Assembly: GCA_009908925.1 (NCBI GenBank)
Contig: JAAAOH010000262.1
Location: 1-16,113 of the forward strand
DNA: 16,113 nucleotides
Direction: 5' to 3'
DNA from: Spirochaetota bacterium
Lineage (GTDB): Bacteria > Spirochaetota > Spirochaetia > DSM-27196 > PWMO01
This document shows, one piece after another, positions 6,411 through 13,591 of this stretch. The notes under the pieces were generated by a model. That model saw nothing but the letters and a program-made list of their open reading frames with translations, searched no databases and was not told the origin of the DNA. Position numbers and translations under genes: made by a program. Each line of letters opens with the position of its first letter. Within the stretch, counting starts at the first letter, position 1.

Positions 6411-7382
6411 ATGAGCGACAAGATTGCACAGCAAAAAGAACGGGCGGAACAGACTGAAGCCTCCGCCCTCGCTACCGGCGGATCCGAGGGGCGTCTCGAG
6501 AGTGTTTCCTCGAAGGGCCTCAAGCAGAAGAAAGAGCTTCGAAGGAAAATCGGCGGCGTACCGATGCGGCTGTTCCTGTTCGTGGTCACCGTTATATGGA
6601 CCCTGCCGACGATCGGCCTGTTCGTGAGCTCGTTCCGCACGCGGGGCGCCATCAGCAACTCCGGGTGGTGGACGGTGTTTGCCAACCCGTTCTCGGCGAA
6701 CTTCACACTTGCCAACTACGAGCAGGTCATCTTTGCCGACCAGATGGGAACCGCGTTCCTCAACAGCTTTCTCGTGACACTGCCGGCGACGGTCATTCCG
6801 ATTACGATTGCCGCATTCGGGGCGTACGCCATCTCGTGGATGAGCTTCCCCGGGCGAACGATACTGTTCGTCGCCATTGTCGGTCTACTGGTCGTCCCGC
6901 TGCAGACCGCCCTGATCCCGATCCTGCGGCTATACACGCGGGCACAGCTCAACGGTACCTTCCTGGGTATCTGGCTCGCCCACACCGGCTTCGGATTGCC
7001 GCTTGCGACCTACATCTTATATGGATATGTGTCCGGTATACCGAAATCCATCATCGAGTCGGCTCACGCCGACGGCGCTACGCCGTGGCTGATGTTCACG
7101 CGTCTTGTTCTGCCGCTGTCGGTACCGGCTATCGCCTCGTTTGCGATCTTCCAGTTCCTGTGGGTCTGGAACGACCTGCTTGTTGCTCTGGTCTTCCTCG
7201 GCACGTCGCCGGAGAAGTCGGTGCTGACGGCCCGACTCGCGGAGCTTGTCGGCTCGCGGGGTCAGGACTGGCACGTTCTGACCGCCGGTGCATTTCTCAC
7301 CATGGTCATGCCGCTCATCGTGTTTTTCTCCTTGCAGCGCTACTTCGTGCGCGGAATGATGGCCGGCTCGGTAAAGGGATAA
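6411..7382 (+). CDS. aglG: Alpha-glucoside ABC transporter permease (AglG-like)
   Basis: This 323-residue protein is the second channel subunit, pairing with the gene before it. ATG at 6411 lies 4 bp after the previous stop, and the strong ribosome site GAGGAGGT (6397-6404) overlaps the end of that gene, so translation is probably coupled. An in-frame ATG at 6375 would overlap aglF and lacks such a site. The first ~50 residues are hydrophilic and charged (cytoplasmic). About six membrane segments follow, and the ATPase-contact loop 'ESAHADGATPWLMF' is at residues 216-229. The C-terminus 'QRYFVRGMMAGSVKG' is the typical ending of MalG/AglG-type permeases. Its N-terminal cytoplasmic stretch is longer than in MalG-type proteins. 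Confidence 0.88.
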   Translation: MSDKIAQQKERAEQTEASALATGGSEGRLESVSSKGLKQKKELRRKIGGVPMRLFLFVVTVIWTLPTIGLFVSSFRTRGAISNSGWWTVFANPFSANFTLANYEQVIFADQMGTAFLNSFLVTLPATVIPITIAAFGAYAISWMSFPGRTILFVAIVGLLVVPLQTALIPILRLYTRAQLNGTFLGIWLAHTGFGLPLATYILYGYVSGIPKSIIESAHADGATPWLMFTRLVLPLSVPAIASFAIFQFLWVWNDLLVALVFLGTSPEKSVLTARLAELVGSRGQDWHVLTAGAFLTMVMPLIVFFSLQRYFVRGMMAGSVKG

Positions 7383-7402
7383 CTAACTGAATCGCTGTGT
7401 GA

Positions 7403-7430
7403 AACGGGGCGCCGCGGCGCCCCGTTCGCT
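7403..7430 (+). terminator. Possible weak terminator between aglG and lacI-family gene
   Basis: AACGGGGCGCC (7403-7413) pairs with GGCGCCCCGTT (7416-7426), a very GC-rich stem followed only by a broken T stretch (TTCGCTT). It may reduce read-through into the regulator gene rather than stop it. Confidence 0.4.
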
Positions 7431-7453
7431 TGAAAGTCTACTGGTGAACAATC

Positions 7454-8533
7454 ATGAGCGAGAGAGCCGGGGAACGACGGCGGAGAAAACGTGTGTCCGC
7501 AGCCGACGTTGCAGCGGAAGCCGGCGTTTCTCGCACGACAGTCTCCTTCGTCATTAACAACACGCCCGGAAAGAATATCTCCGAGGCCACCCGGCAGCGT
7601 GTGCTTTCTGCGGCCGAGCGATTGGGGTATATCCCCGATCAGGAAGCCCGTCGCATCGCGATGGCTCGGCATCATTCCATCGGGCTCTTTATCTGTCACT
7701 CGCAGTACGTGTACTCCGATGCGTTCATAAGTCGCGTCGTGGAGGGCATGGCGCAGGCGGTAAACCGCCATCGGGTGCGGCTGGTCATTCATCCGGTGAC
7801 CCTCTACGAAGAGAGTTACCTCGGGCTCGCGCAGCGCGATGAGGTCGACGGCATCGTTCTCATCAACGCCCACGACGACGACCCGGCCCTCGCCGATGTC
7901 GTGGAATCCGGGTTTCCCGCCGTCACCATGGATGATCTGCCCGAGTTGCCGCTGGATCAGGTGTATGTGGACAACCGCGCCGCGGCCGAGGAGATGGTTC
8001 AGTATCTGATCGATCTGGATCACCGTCATATCGCGATGATCACGCACGCGTCCACCGTCTTTGCAGCGTCCCGCATGCGGCTCGAGGGATACCTCGACGC
8101 CCTTGCCGGCGCCGACATATCGAGCAGGGAAGAGTGGATCGGTTACGGCGACTTCTCCGAGCATTCCGGCTACGAGGCCATGAGTCAGATCCTCGAGGCC
8201 AAACCTCTCCCGACAGCAGTGTTTGCCGGCAACGACGTGGTGGCCTATGGCGCCATGCGTGCGGCGGGAGACGCCGGGCTCGTCATTCCTGATGACATCT
8301 CGATCGTCGGCTTCGACGATGATTACCTCTCCCGTTACCTCAATCCTCCGCTCACCACCATGGCGCTGCCCGCCTCGGGCATGGGATCGGCGGCCGTCAC
8401 GCTGCTGCTGCGCCGCGTTATGGAGGAAGACGGTGGCGAGGCGGAACCTGACGAGGAGCTCTCGCGAATTGTGCTCCCGTGCCAGATTGCGGTACGCAGC
8501 TCCGCCGCACGCGGCTCCGGCGTGAGCCGGTAG
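7454..8533 (+). CDS. LacI-family transcriptional regulator
   Basis: This is a 359-residue DNA-binding repressor/activator. Residues 14-36 form the LacI helix-turn-helix ('VSAADVAAEAGVSRTTVSFVI'-like). They are followed by 'SEATRQRVLSAAERLGY' and the minor-groove hinge segment 'ARRIA' (65-69). From about residue 73 it has the periplasmic-binding-protein-like effector domain ('IGLFICHSQYVYSDAF', then 'VDGIVLINA', 'VFAGNDVVAYGAMRAA' and 'DISIVGFDDDYLSRYLNPPLTTM'). The N-terminus is unusually Arg-rich. ATG at 7454 lacks a strong ribosome site (only TGGTGA nearby), which suggests low expression, as usual for a repressor. Position 71 bp after aglG makes it the likely regulator of the agl operon, with an alpha-glucoside or its product as inducer. 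The stop is 7 bp from the convergent exchanger gene. Confidence 0.93.
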   Translation: MSERAGERRRRKRVSAADVAAEAGVSRTTVSFVINNTPGKNISEATRQRVLSAAERLGYIPDQEARRIAMARHHSIGLFICHSQYVYSDAFISRVVEGMAQAVNRHRVRLVIHPVTLYEESYLGLAQRDEVDGIVLINAHDDDPALADVVESGFPAVTMDDLPELPLDQVYVDNRAAAEEMVQYLIDLDHRHIAMITHASTVFAASRMRLEGYLDALAGADISSREEWIGYGDFSEHSGYEAMSQILEAKPLPTAVFAGNDVVAYGAMRAAGDAGLVIPDDISIVGFDDDYLSRYLNPPLTTMALPASGMGSAAVTLLLRRVMEEDGGEAEPDEELSRIVLPCQIAVRSSAARGSGVSR

Positions 8534-8540
8534 GACCTGC

Positions 8541-9551
8541 TTAGCCCGCCGTGAGTCCTGTTACCCCCACCGACTCAAGCACGATCCATACGAGAAACAG
8601 AGCGTAGGTTCCGAGCAGGAGCATGCTTTCGCGGTTATCCAGGCGAAGGTCCGTCCGCATCGTCGCAAACAGCACGATCGTCGAGAGCGTCAGAGCGGCC
8701 ATGAGCGGGACGGCCACACCGAAGTTCACCGTGGTCGCTCCCGCGATGAGAACGCCCGCCGGGAGAGCGACGAGCAGATCGAAGATGTTGCTTCCGAGCA
8801 CGTTTGAGAGACTCACCGCGCCCTCATCACGCCGGGCGAGACGGACGCTGACGAACGTATCGGGGAGGCTCGTGACCGCCGCGATGATAGTAACACCCCA
8901 TATGAAGCTCGGGGTGCCGAGCACATCCCCGAGGCTGATGGCGGCGCGCACCAGCGCCTCCACGCCGGCGAGAATCAACGCCAGGCTCGTGATCAGCTTT
9001 GCCCACTCGGCAAGCGGGCGGACGCTTGCGGGCTCGGGCTCGGCTCGATGGTCGCGTACATCCTGCTGCTGAATGAAGATATACAGCACGTACAGGAGGA
9101 CCGGGATTAGGCCGAGCGCGCGCGTCATGCGACCGCGAAGCGGCACCCCCTCAACAGGATTGTAGATCACCGAGAGAGAAAAGGTCAGAAGCAGCACCGC
9201 TACGGAGACGAAGTAGAACAGACCCTCTTTGAAGACGACGTCGCGGCCGGTCCGCATTCCGCCGCCCGCGAAGCCGGAGACGGCCGGAATGACGAGGATG
9301 TTGAAGATGGCGGACCCCACCACCACCGAGAGCCCGAGCTCGAAATCTCCGTGGAGCAGGGTCGACAGGACGGTGCTGCTGAACTCCGGGAACGAGGAGC
9401 CGACGGCTACGACGAGTGCGCCGTGCACGGTGGGCGGCAGGCGGTAAAGGCGAGAGAGCGACTCGGCGGCGGACTCGAGAACTGAACTGCCTTTCCACAC
9501 CAGGGCGGTTCCGAAAACGAGAAACATGGGTATGAGCAGCGCGGGATGCAT
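8541..9551 (-). CDS. Na+/Ca2+ exchanger family (CaCA) membrane protein
   Basis: This 336-residue inner-membrane antiporter probably expels Ca2+ (or another cation) using the Na+ or H+ gradient. Both alpha repeats of the family are present. Alpha-1 (about 44-86) has 'VGSSFPEFSST' with Glu56 and 'VVGSAIFNIL'. Alpha-2 (about 219-259) has 'TSLPDTFVSVRLARRDEG' with Asp231 and 'NVLGSNIFDLL'. A Glu in the first repeat and an Asp in the second is the pattern of K+-dependent exchangers (NCKX type), though ion choice cannot be read from this alone. Roughly ten hydrophobic segments are visible, with a cytoplasmic loop around 163-182. The start at 9551 places the first helix at the N-terminus; a GTG at 9611 would add 20 residues, and upstream codons look non-coding. 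No clear ribosome site precedes 9551, so the start is less certain than the gene. Confidence 0.85.
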   Translation of the reverse strand: MHPALLIPMFLVFGTALVWKGSSVLESAAESLSRLYRLPPTVHGALVVAVGSSFPEFSSTVLSTLLHGDFELGLSVVVGSAIFNILVIPAVSGFAGGGMRTGRDVVFKEGLFYFVSVAVLLLTFSLSVIYNPVEGVPLRGRMTRALGLIPVLLYVLYIFIQQQDVRDHRAEPEPASVRPLAEWAKLITSLALILAGVEALVRAAISLGDVLGTPSFIWGVTIIAAVTSLPDTFVSVRLARRDEGAVSLSNVLGSNIFDLLVALPAGVLIAGATTVNFGVAVPLMAALTLSTIVLFATMRTDLRLDNRESMLLLGTYALFLVWIVLESVGVTGLTAG

Positions 9552-9671
9552 AAGCTTATACCAAACGGTATCAGCGCCGCTCGGGAACGGCAACGGCCCA
9601 GGGATGGCCACGTGACGAATTTCTTCCGTCTCGCGTGAAGCACGAGGCGGGAACAACGCGTATGGACAGAT

Positions 9672-11384
9672 GTGAAGGGCCTGGCATATGCGACGATACT
9701 CGCGCTCGTTCTGCTGTCCGTGCTGCCCCGCACGCCCGCGCGGGCGGGTGAGGTGGAATCGACGACCCGTGCGACCTCCGCCCGCCGCACAGCGAACAGG
9801 GTAACGGCGGACCTCGGAGCCGTGCTGGCCGTAGCAGTCGACGCCCGGGCCATTGGTGGGGAGGACCGTACGACCTTCGGACTCGAGGCGGGCCCTCTGG
9901 TTTTCGGTCCCGTGCATCTCAGCGGGCTGCATCGGCTCCTACGTTCGCCTCTCGGCTTCGCCCCGCGCTCGGCGGTGTACGGGGAGGCAACGGGGCTGCG
10001 ACTCGATACCTCTCTGGATCCGACATCGAGGATGGGCGGAGAGCTGGAACTCGCCAACCGGTCCGTCGGGGTCTCAGTGTTCGAGGACGCTGATGGGCGG
10101 ACCGGAGCCCTTGCCCTTCGCCTGGGGGCAGCGTCCGCCCGGGATCTACGCCGAGCGCGGCCGCAGCGGCTCATCTCGCCCTCCTCGCTCTTCGGGATAG
10201 AGCTCATCACCACCGTTTCCGACGTCCGCGCGCGGCCGGCCGGCGACTCCTGGTACCCCGACGAGCCGGGGTTTGAAGGCGGGCTGCTCGTTCACGGCGG
10301 GATCCGGGCCAGGCTGTCAGGCTTACCCGCACAGACCGGCGGCTCGCCGGCTGCCGACGAGGCCTCCGGCGGCAGGCGCCTCCGACTGACAGGCCTGGAC
10401 GTGTCCCTTTTCGGATCCTCAGGGACCTTTGCCCGCCGCGGTGGCGGGGCCTCCATTCGCGCGGAGGTCTCCGGCCCCCTCGGTCGCGCGGGCTCGGGTG
10501 CAGGTTCCATCGCCCTCGGGTTGGAGCAGCCGTGGTACCGCAATCGCATGGGAGAGAGACCGTCGGAGAGAGCCGCCGCGCGCGTCTCTCTCGCCGGCGA
10601 GGGAGAGCTTCTGCGTGCCCGTGTTGACGCACGTTCGGTGGTCGGGGACCGGCCGCTGGAAGTCGGTGCCGAGTTTCCGCGCCAGCGGTCCGTGGCGCCG
10701 TCGGTCGAGGTCGGCGCGGAGGCAGGGCCGTATGGCGAGGCGGCGGCTCTGCGGGAGTGGCTCCGGGACTCCGACGGCGAGCGCCGGCTTGACGGGGAGG
10801 TGGAGGTGGGGCTGGGCTATCGGCAGGAGCGCGTGAGGACGGGAGTGGAAATCCGGCGACGATGGGAAGGTGCGGAGTACGAGGATGCGGTGCGTGGAGA
10901 GCTCACGCTCGGTGGGGCGCAGGTGCCGCCGGCGCTGCGTTTTACGCACTGGATCCGCGTACGCTGGCCGGACGGCGTTGCCGGCGGCGGCTCCCGGGTG
11001 CCCGCGCCCGGCGGCAGCTCCCGGAGCGGCGGCGCCCGGTGGCAGCCGTCGCCGCCGGAGGCGGAGGGCGCGGCGGGTATCAGCCTTCGGCCGGGCCCTG
11101 TGTCAATCTCCCTGCGCGCCGGAACCGAGCGCCCGATCGAGTTTTCCCGAGCGGGACGCCGCGCCCTCGAGGAGGCGCCCTTCGAGTATCTCTCTGTTCG
11201 TCTCGAGGTTCGCCTCCGTGTCGCGGTGGCGGATTTAGATGCGCAGCACGAGTCTGGCTACCTGGAAGTATACGGTAAGCCCGACAACGTCAATGACGGT
11301 GGCCATGAGCGGGCCGGCCATGACGGTGGGGTCGAATCCGAGGCGATGGATGAGAAGCGGCGCGATCACCCCGATGATCGATGA
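9672..11384 (+). CDS. Exported beta-rich, outer-membrane-like protein of unknown function; 3' end overlaps mgtE antisense
   Basis: A GTG start at 9672 gives 570 residues. A Sec signal peptide is clear: Lys2, a hydrophobic core to about residue 18, and a cleavage-like 'TPARA-G' near 25-26. The rest alternates polar and non-polar residues in many short strands (for example 'LDGEVEVGLGYRQERVRTGVEIRRRW' split over two strands), as in outer-membrane beta barrels. A Gly/Ser/Pro-rich loop lies at about 440-465. No known domain is recognised. The last 49 codons (11238-11384) lie over the conserved 3' end of mgtE on the other strand and do not look like barrel sequence. The natural C-terminus is probably near 'VRLRVAVAD' (about 11234). 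No strong ribosome site is seen. The gene is divergent from the exchanger gene, with 120 bp between the starts. Antisense ORFs through this region are GC-driven shadows. Confidence 0.65.
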   Translation: MKGLAYATILALVLLSVLPRTPARAGEVESTTRATSARRTANRVTADLGAVLAVAVDARAIGGEDRTTFGLEAGPLVFGPVHLSGLHRLLRSPLGFAPRSAVYGEATGLRLDTSLDPTSRMGGELELANRSVGVSVFEDADGRTGALALRLGAASARDLRRARPQRLISPSSLFGIELITTVSDVRARPAGDSWYPDEPGFEGGLLVHGGIRARLSGLPAQTGGSPAADEASGGRRLRLTGLDVSLFGSSGTFARRGGGASIRAEVSGPLGRAGSGAGSIALGLEQPWYRNRMGERPSERAAARVSLAGEGELLRARVDARSVVGDRPLEVGAEFPRQRSVAPSVEVGAEAGPYGEAAALREWLRDSDGERRLDGEVEVGLGYRQERVRTGVEIRRRWEGAEYEDAVRGELTLGGAQVPPALRFTHWIRVRWPDGVAGGGSRVPAPGGSSRSGGARWQPSPPEAEGAAGISLRPGPVSISLRAGTERPIEFSRAGRRALEEAPFEYLSVRLEVRLRVAVADLDAQHESGYLEVYGKPDNVNDGGHERAGHDGGVESEAMDEKRRDHPDDR

Positions 11385-12581
11385 AAAGAACACCACGAAG
11401 ACGAGTGAGGCGCCGATCGCGCCCGCCTGCACGAGGTCCACGCCCGGCGGGAGGACCAGCCCACGCAGGACGAGCACGGCACCGAGCATCACTCCCATAA
11501 GCAGGCTCACGAGGACTTCCTTGCCGACGATCTGCCAGATATCACGGAAGTGCACCTCCCCGGTTGCAAGGCCGCGGATCATGAGGGTCGAGCTCTGCAG
11601 ACTGGTGTTCCCGCCGGTCTGGGTGATAACGGGCACGAACCATACGAGGAAGGCCGCCGCCGCGATGATGGGTTGGTAGAGGCTCACGACGTTGGTGGTG
11701 AGCGTTCCTGCGATAAGGAGAATAACGAGCCACGGCACGCGTTTCTTGATGAGCCGCCAGACCGAGGACTCGGTGTAGCGCTCGAGGCTTCCGTCCATGG
11801 CGCCCATCTTGTAGACGTCCTCGGTCTGCTCGTTCTTGATGACGTCGATGACGTCGTCGAAGGTGATAATGCCGAGCAGTCGATTGTAATCGTCGACAAC
11901 GGGCAGGGCGATGAGGTCGTATGTGCCGAGGATGTGGGCGGCATCCTCCTGGTCGGTATCCTCCCGCACCGAGACGACCTCTCTGGTCATCACCTCTTCC
12001 ACGGGTGCCTCGTCATCGTGGAAGAGGAGGTCCTTCAGGGACACCACGCCGAGCAGCCGCTTCAGGCGGTCCACCACGTAAATATAGTACACGGTTTCCA
12101 CGTCCCGCCCGGTGGAGCGGATGAACGCCAGTGCCTGACCGACCGTCAGGAACGAGCGCACGGCGAGGTAGCGCGGCGTCATGAGCCCCGCGGCGTCATC
12201 GGCGTCGAAGCGCAGAAGGAACTTGGTCTCGTCTCGGGCGTCGCTTGCGATGGTGTGCCACACCGACTCTCGAACCTCGGGATTCGCGGCCTGAATGATA
12301 TCGGCGAGGTCGTCGGGCTCGATCTCCTGGAACACGCGCTTGATATTGTCAATCGGGAGCGACTTGATGAGGAGCTCCTGGTCGGCAGGCGAGAGTGAGG
12401 TGATCAGGTGGACCTTCTTGTCGAGATCGAGAAGCAGAAAGATGCGCTGAGCCTCGTCCTCCTCGAGGGAGTCCCAGACATCAACGAGGTCGTGCACCGG
12501 GAGGTTGGCTACGACGTTCCGCAGCTCCGAATCCTCGAGGATGTGGAGGTACTCCCGGAGGTTCTCAACCAGTGACAGCAT
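11235..12581 (-). CDS. mgtE: Magnesium transporter MgtE
   Basis: This 448-residue Mg2+ channel has a cytosolic sensing region. The start at 12581 was chosen because GGAAGG lies 6 nt upstream (12593-12588) and the protein then begins 'MLSLVENLREYL'; the longer form only re-reads the end of murB. Domains in order: an N-terminal superhelical domain (about 1-130, 'EPDDLADIIQ', 'DADDAAGLMTP'), two CBS domains (about 134-195 and 196-255, 'VEEVMTREVVSV', 'ALPVVDDYNRLLGIIT'), a plug helix, and five membrane helices from about 283. The pore signature is present: 'QTGGNTSLQSSTLMIRGLATGE' in two parts at 321-342, and Asp431 in 'GPLMATVIDVVGL', matching the Mg2+-coordinating Asp of the last helix. In the family, Mg2+ binding by the N/CBS region closes the pore. 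It shares a transcript with murB and overlaps it by 17 bp. Confidence 0.96.
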   Translation of the reverse strand: MLSLVENLREYLHILEDSELRNVVANLPVHDLVDVWDSLEEDEAQRIFLLLDLDKKVHLITSLSPADQELLIKSLPIDNIKRVFQEIEPDDLADIIQAANPEVRESVWHTIASDARDETKFLLRFDADDAAGLMTPRYLAVRSFLTVGQALAFIRSTGRDVETVYYIYVVDRLKRLLGVVSLKDLLFHDDEAPVEEVMTREVVSVREDTDQEDAAHILGTYDLIALPVVDDYNRLLGIITFDDVIDVIKNEQTEDVYKMGAMDGSLERYTESSVWRLIKKRVPWLVILLIAGTLTTNVVSLYQPIIAAAAFLVWFVPVITQTGGNTSLQSSTLMIRGLATGEVHFRDIWQIVGKEVLVSLLMGVMLGAVLVLRGLVLPPGVDLVQAGAIGASLVFVVFFSSIIGVIAPLLIHRLGFDPTVMAGPLMATVIDVVGLTVYFQVARLVLRI

Positions 12582-13500
12582 GATCGGCCTTCCAGTCTCC
12601 CACGAGCAGGACCTCGCGCTCCAGCTCAAGTCCCAGTTCTTCGCGTACACGTCGTTCTATGAGCTCGATGAGCCTGAGAATATCGGTGGCCGTAGCGCCG
12701 CCGGTGTTTATGATGATATTGGCGTGGCGGTCCGAGAGGCGTGCTCCGCCGACCTGTGTTCCACGCAGCCCGAGGGTGTCGACGAGCGCCCCGGTCGGGC
12801 TGCCGAAGGCCCGGTTATTCTTGAACACCGATCCGGCCGACGGTGCGGCGAAGTGTCCCTTGCCCTCGCGATCGGCATAGTAGCCGTCCATCTCCGCCCG
12901 TATCTCGGCGGGATCGGCCGGCGTCAGGCGGAAGGAGGCGTCGAGGATGACGGCCTTACGGCCCTGGAAGGGTGAGCGTTTGTAACCGAAGTCCTCGTCC
13001 TTCGGGACATAGGCCTCGAGCTCGCCCGTCTCACTCACGACGCTCACCTCCTCGAGGACGTCGACGATGGAGCTCCCGTAGCACCGGGCGTTCATCCACA
13101 CCGCGCCGCCCACGCTGCCCGGCATTGCGTAGAGAAAGTGGAGGCCGCCAAGTCCATCCGCTGCCGCGCGCTCCGCCGCGTCGCTTATGGCAAGGCCCGC
13201 CCCGGCGGTGAATCGTGTGCCCTCCCGACGCGTGTCGCTGAAGTCGCGCATGTCCATGACGACTCCGCGCACGCCGCGGTCGGAAACGAGAATGTTGGAC
13301 CCGCCCCCGAGGGTGAAAACCGGCGCCCCGGTATCCACAGCGGCGCGTATGATCGTTTGTACGTCGGATACGTTCCGGGGCCGCACGTAGAGCTCCGCAG
13401 GCCCGCCGACCTCGAAGGTCGTGTGGCGGTGCATCGGCTCTTCAGTACGGAGGGCACCGTCAATATTGATTTTTCCGAGCGTTTCTTTTAGCCTAGGCAC
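12565..13500 (-). CDS. murB: UDP-N-acetylenolpyruvoylglucosamine reductase
   Basis: MurB reduces UDP-GlcNAc-enolpyruvate to UDP-MurNAc with FAD and NADPH, an early cytosolic step in peptidoglycan synthesis. The 311-residue length and the absence of the extra type I segment fit type II MurB. Visible features include the FAD-binding 'LGGGSNILVSD' (65-75), 'AMPGSVGGAVWMNA' (125-138), catalytic Ser224 in 'SAGSVFKN', and the C-terminal 'LELEREVLLVG' with the catalytic-type Glu296. 'NARCYG' replaces the more usual 'NAGAYG', and 'FGYKRSPF' the usual 'FGYRYS'. The start is uncertain. GTG at 13500 gives a family-like N-terminus but has no clear ribosome site; GTG at 13536 would add 12 residues and has GGAGGG some 12 nt upstream. 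It is divergent from cysS and upstream of mgtE. Confidence 0.93.
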   Translation of the reverse strand: MPRLKETLGKINIDGALRTEEPMHRHTTFEVGGPAELYVRPRNVSDVQTIIRAAVDTGAPVFTLGGGSNILVSDRGVRGVVMDMRDFSDTRREGTRFTAGAGLAISDAAERAAADGLGGLHFLYAMPGSVGGAVWMNARCYGSSIVDVLEEVSVVSETGELEAYVPKDEDFGYKRSPFQGRKAVILDASFRLTPADPAEIRAEMDGYYADREGKGHFAAPSAGSVFKNNRAFGSPTGALVDTLGLRGTQVGGARLSDRHANIIINTGGATATDILRLIELIERRVREELGLELEREVLLVGDWKADHAVTG

Positions 13501-13591
13501 AGGACCATGATACAGAGGAATAGGGCGAATTTCCACAGGAGGCTCTCGCCCTCCGTGTCCTGCCTCTTGAGATCCCACACAAGGAGAGACC

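Noticed and set aside
9558..9571. ATACC-AAAC-GGTAT inverted repeat next to the exchanger start
   Set aside because: Only 5 bp per arm; possible operator, but nothing else supports it.
9407..10949. Several overlapping minus-strand ORFs opposite the barrel-like gene
   Set aside because: Arg/Pro/Ser-rich composition typical of GC shadows. The plus strand carries a signal peptide and alternating beta pattern over the whole stretch.
11550..12398. Plus-strand ORF of 282 codons opposite mgtE
   Set aside because: MgtE on the other strand has complete CBS and pore motifs; the plus ORF is His/Val/Gly/Asp-rich with no domain.
13538..13554. GGAGG/CCTCC hairpin between murB and cysS
   Set aside because: Five base pairs with a 7-nt loop and no T run; probably a by-product of G-rich ribosome-site-like sequence.
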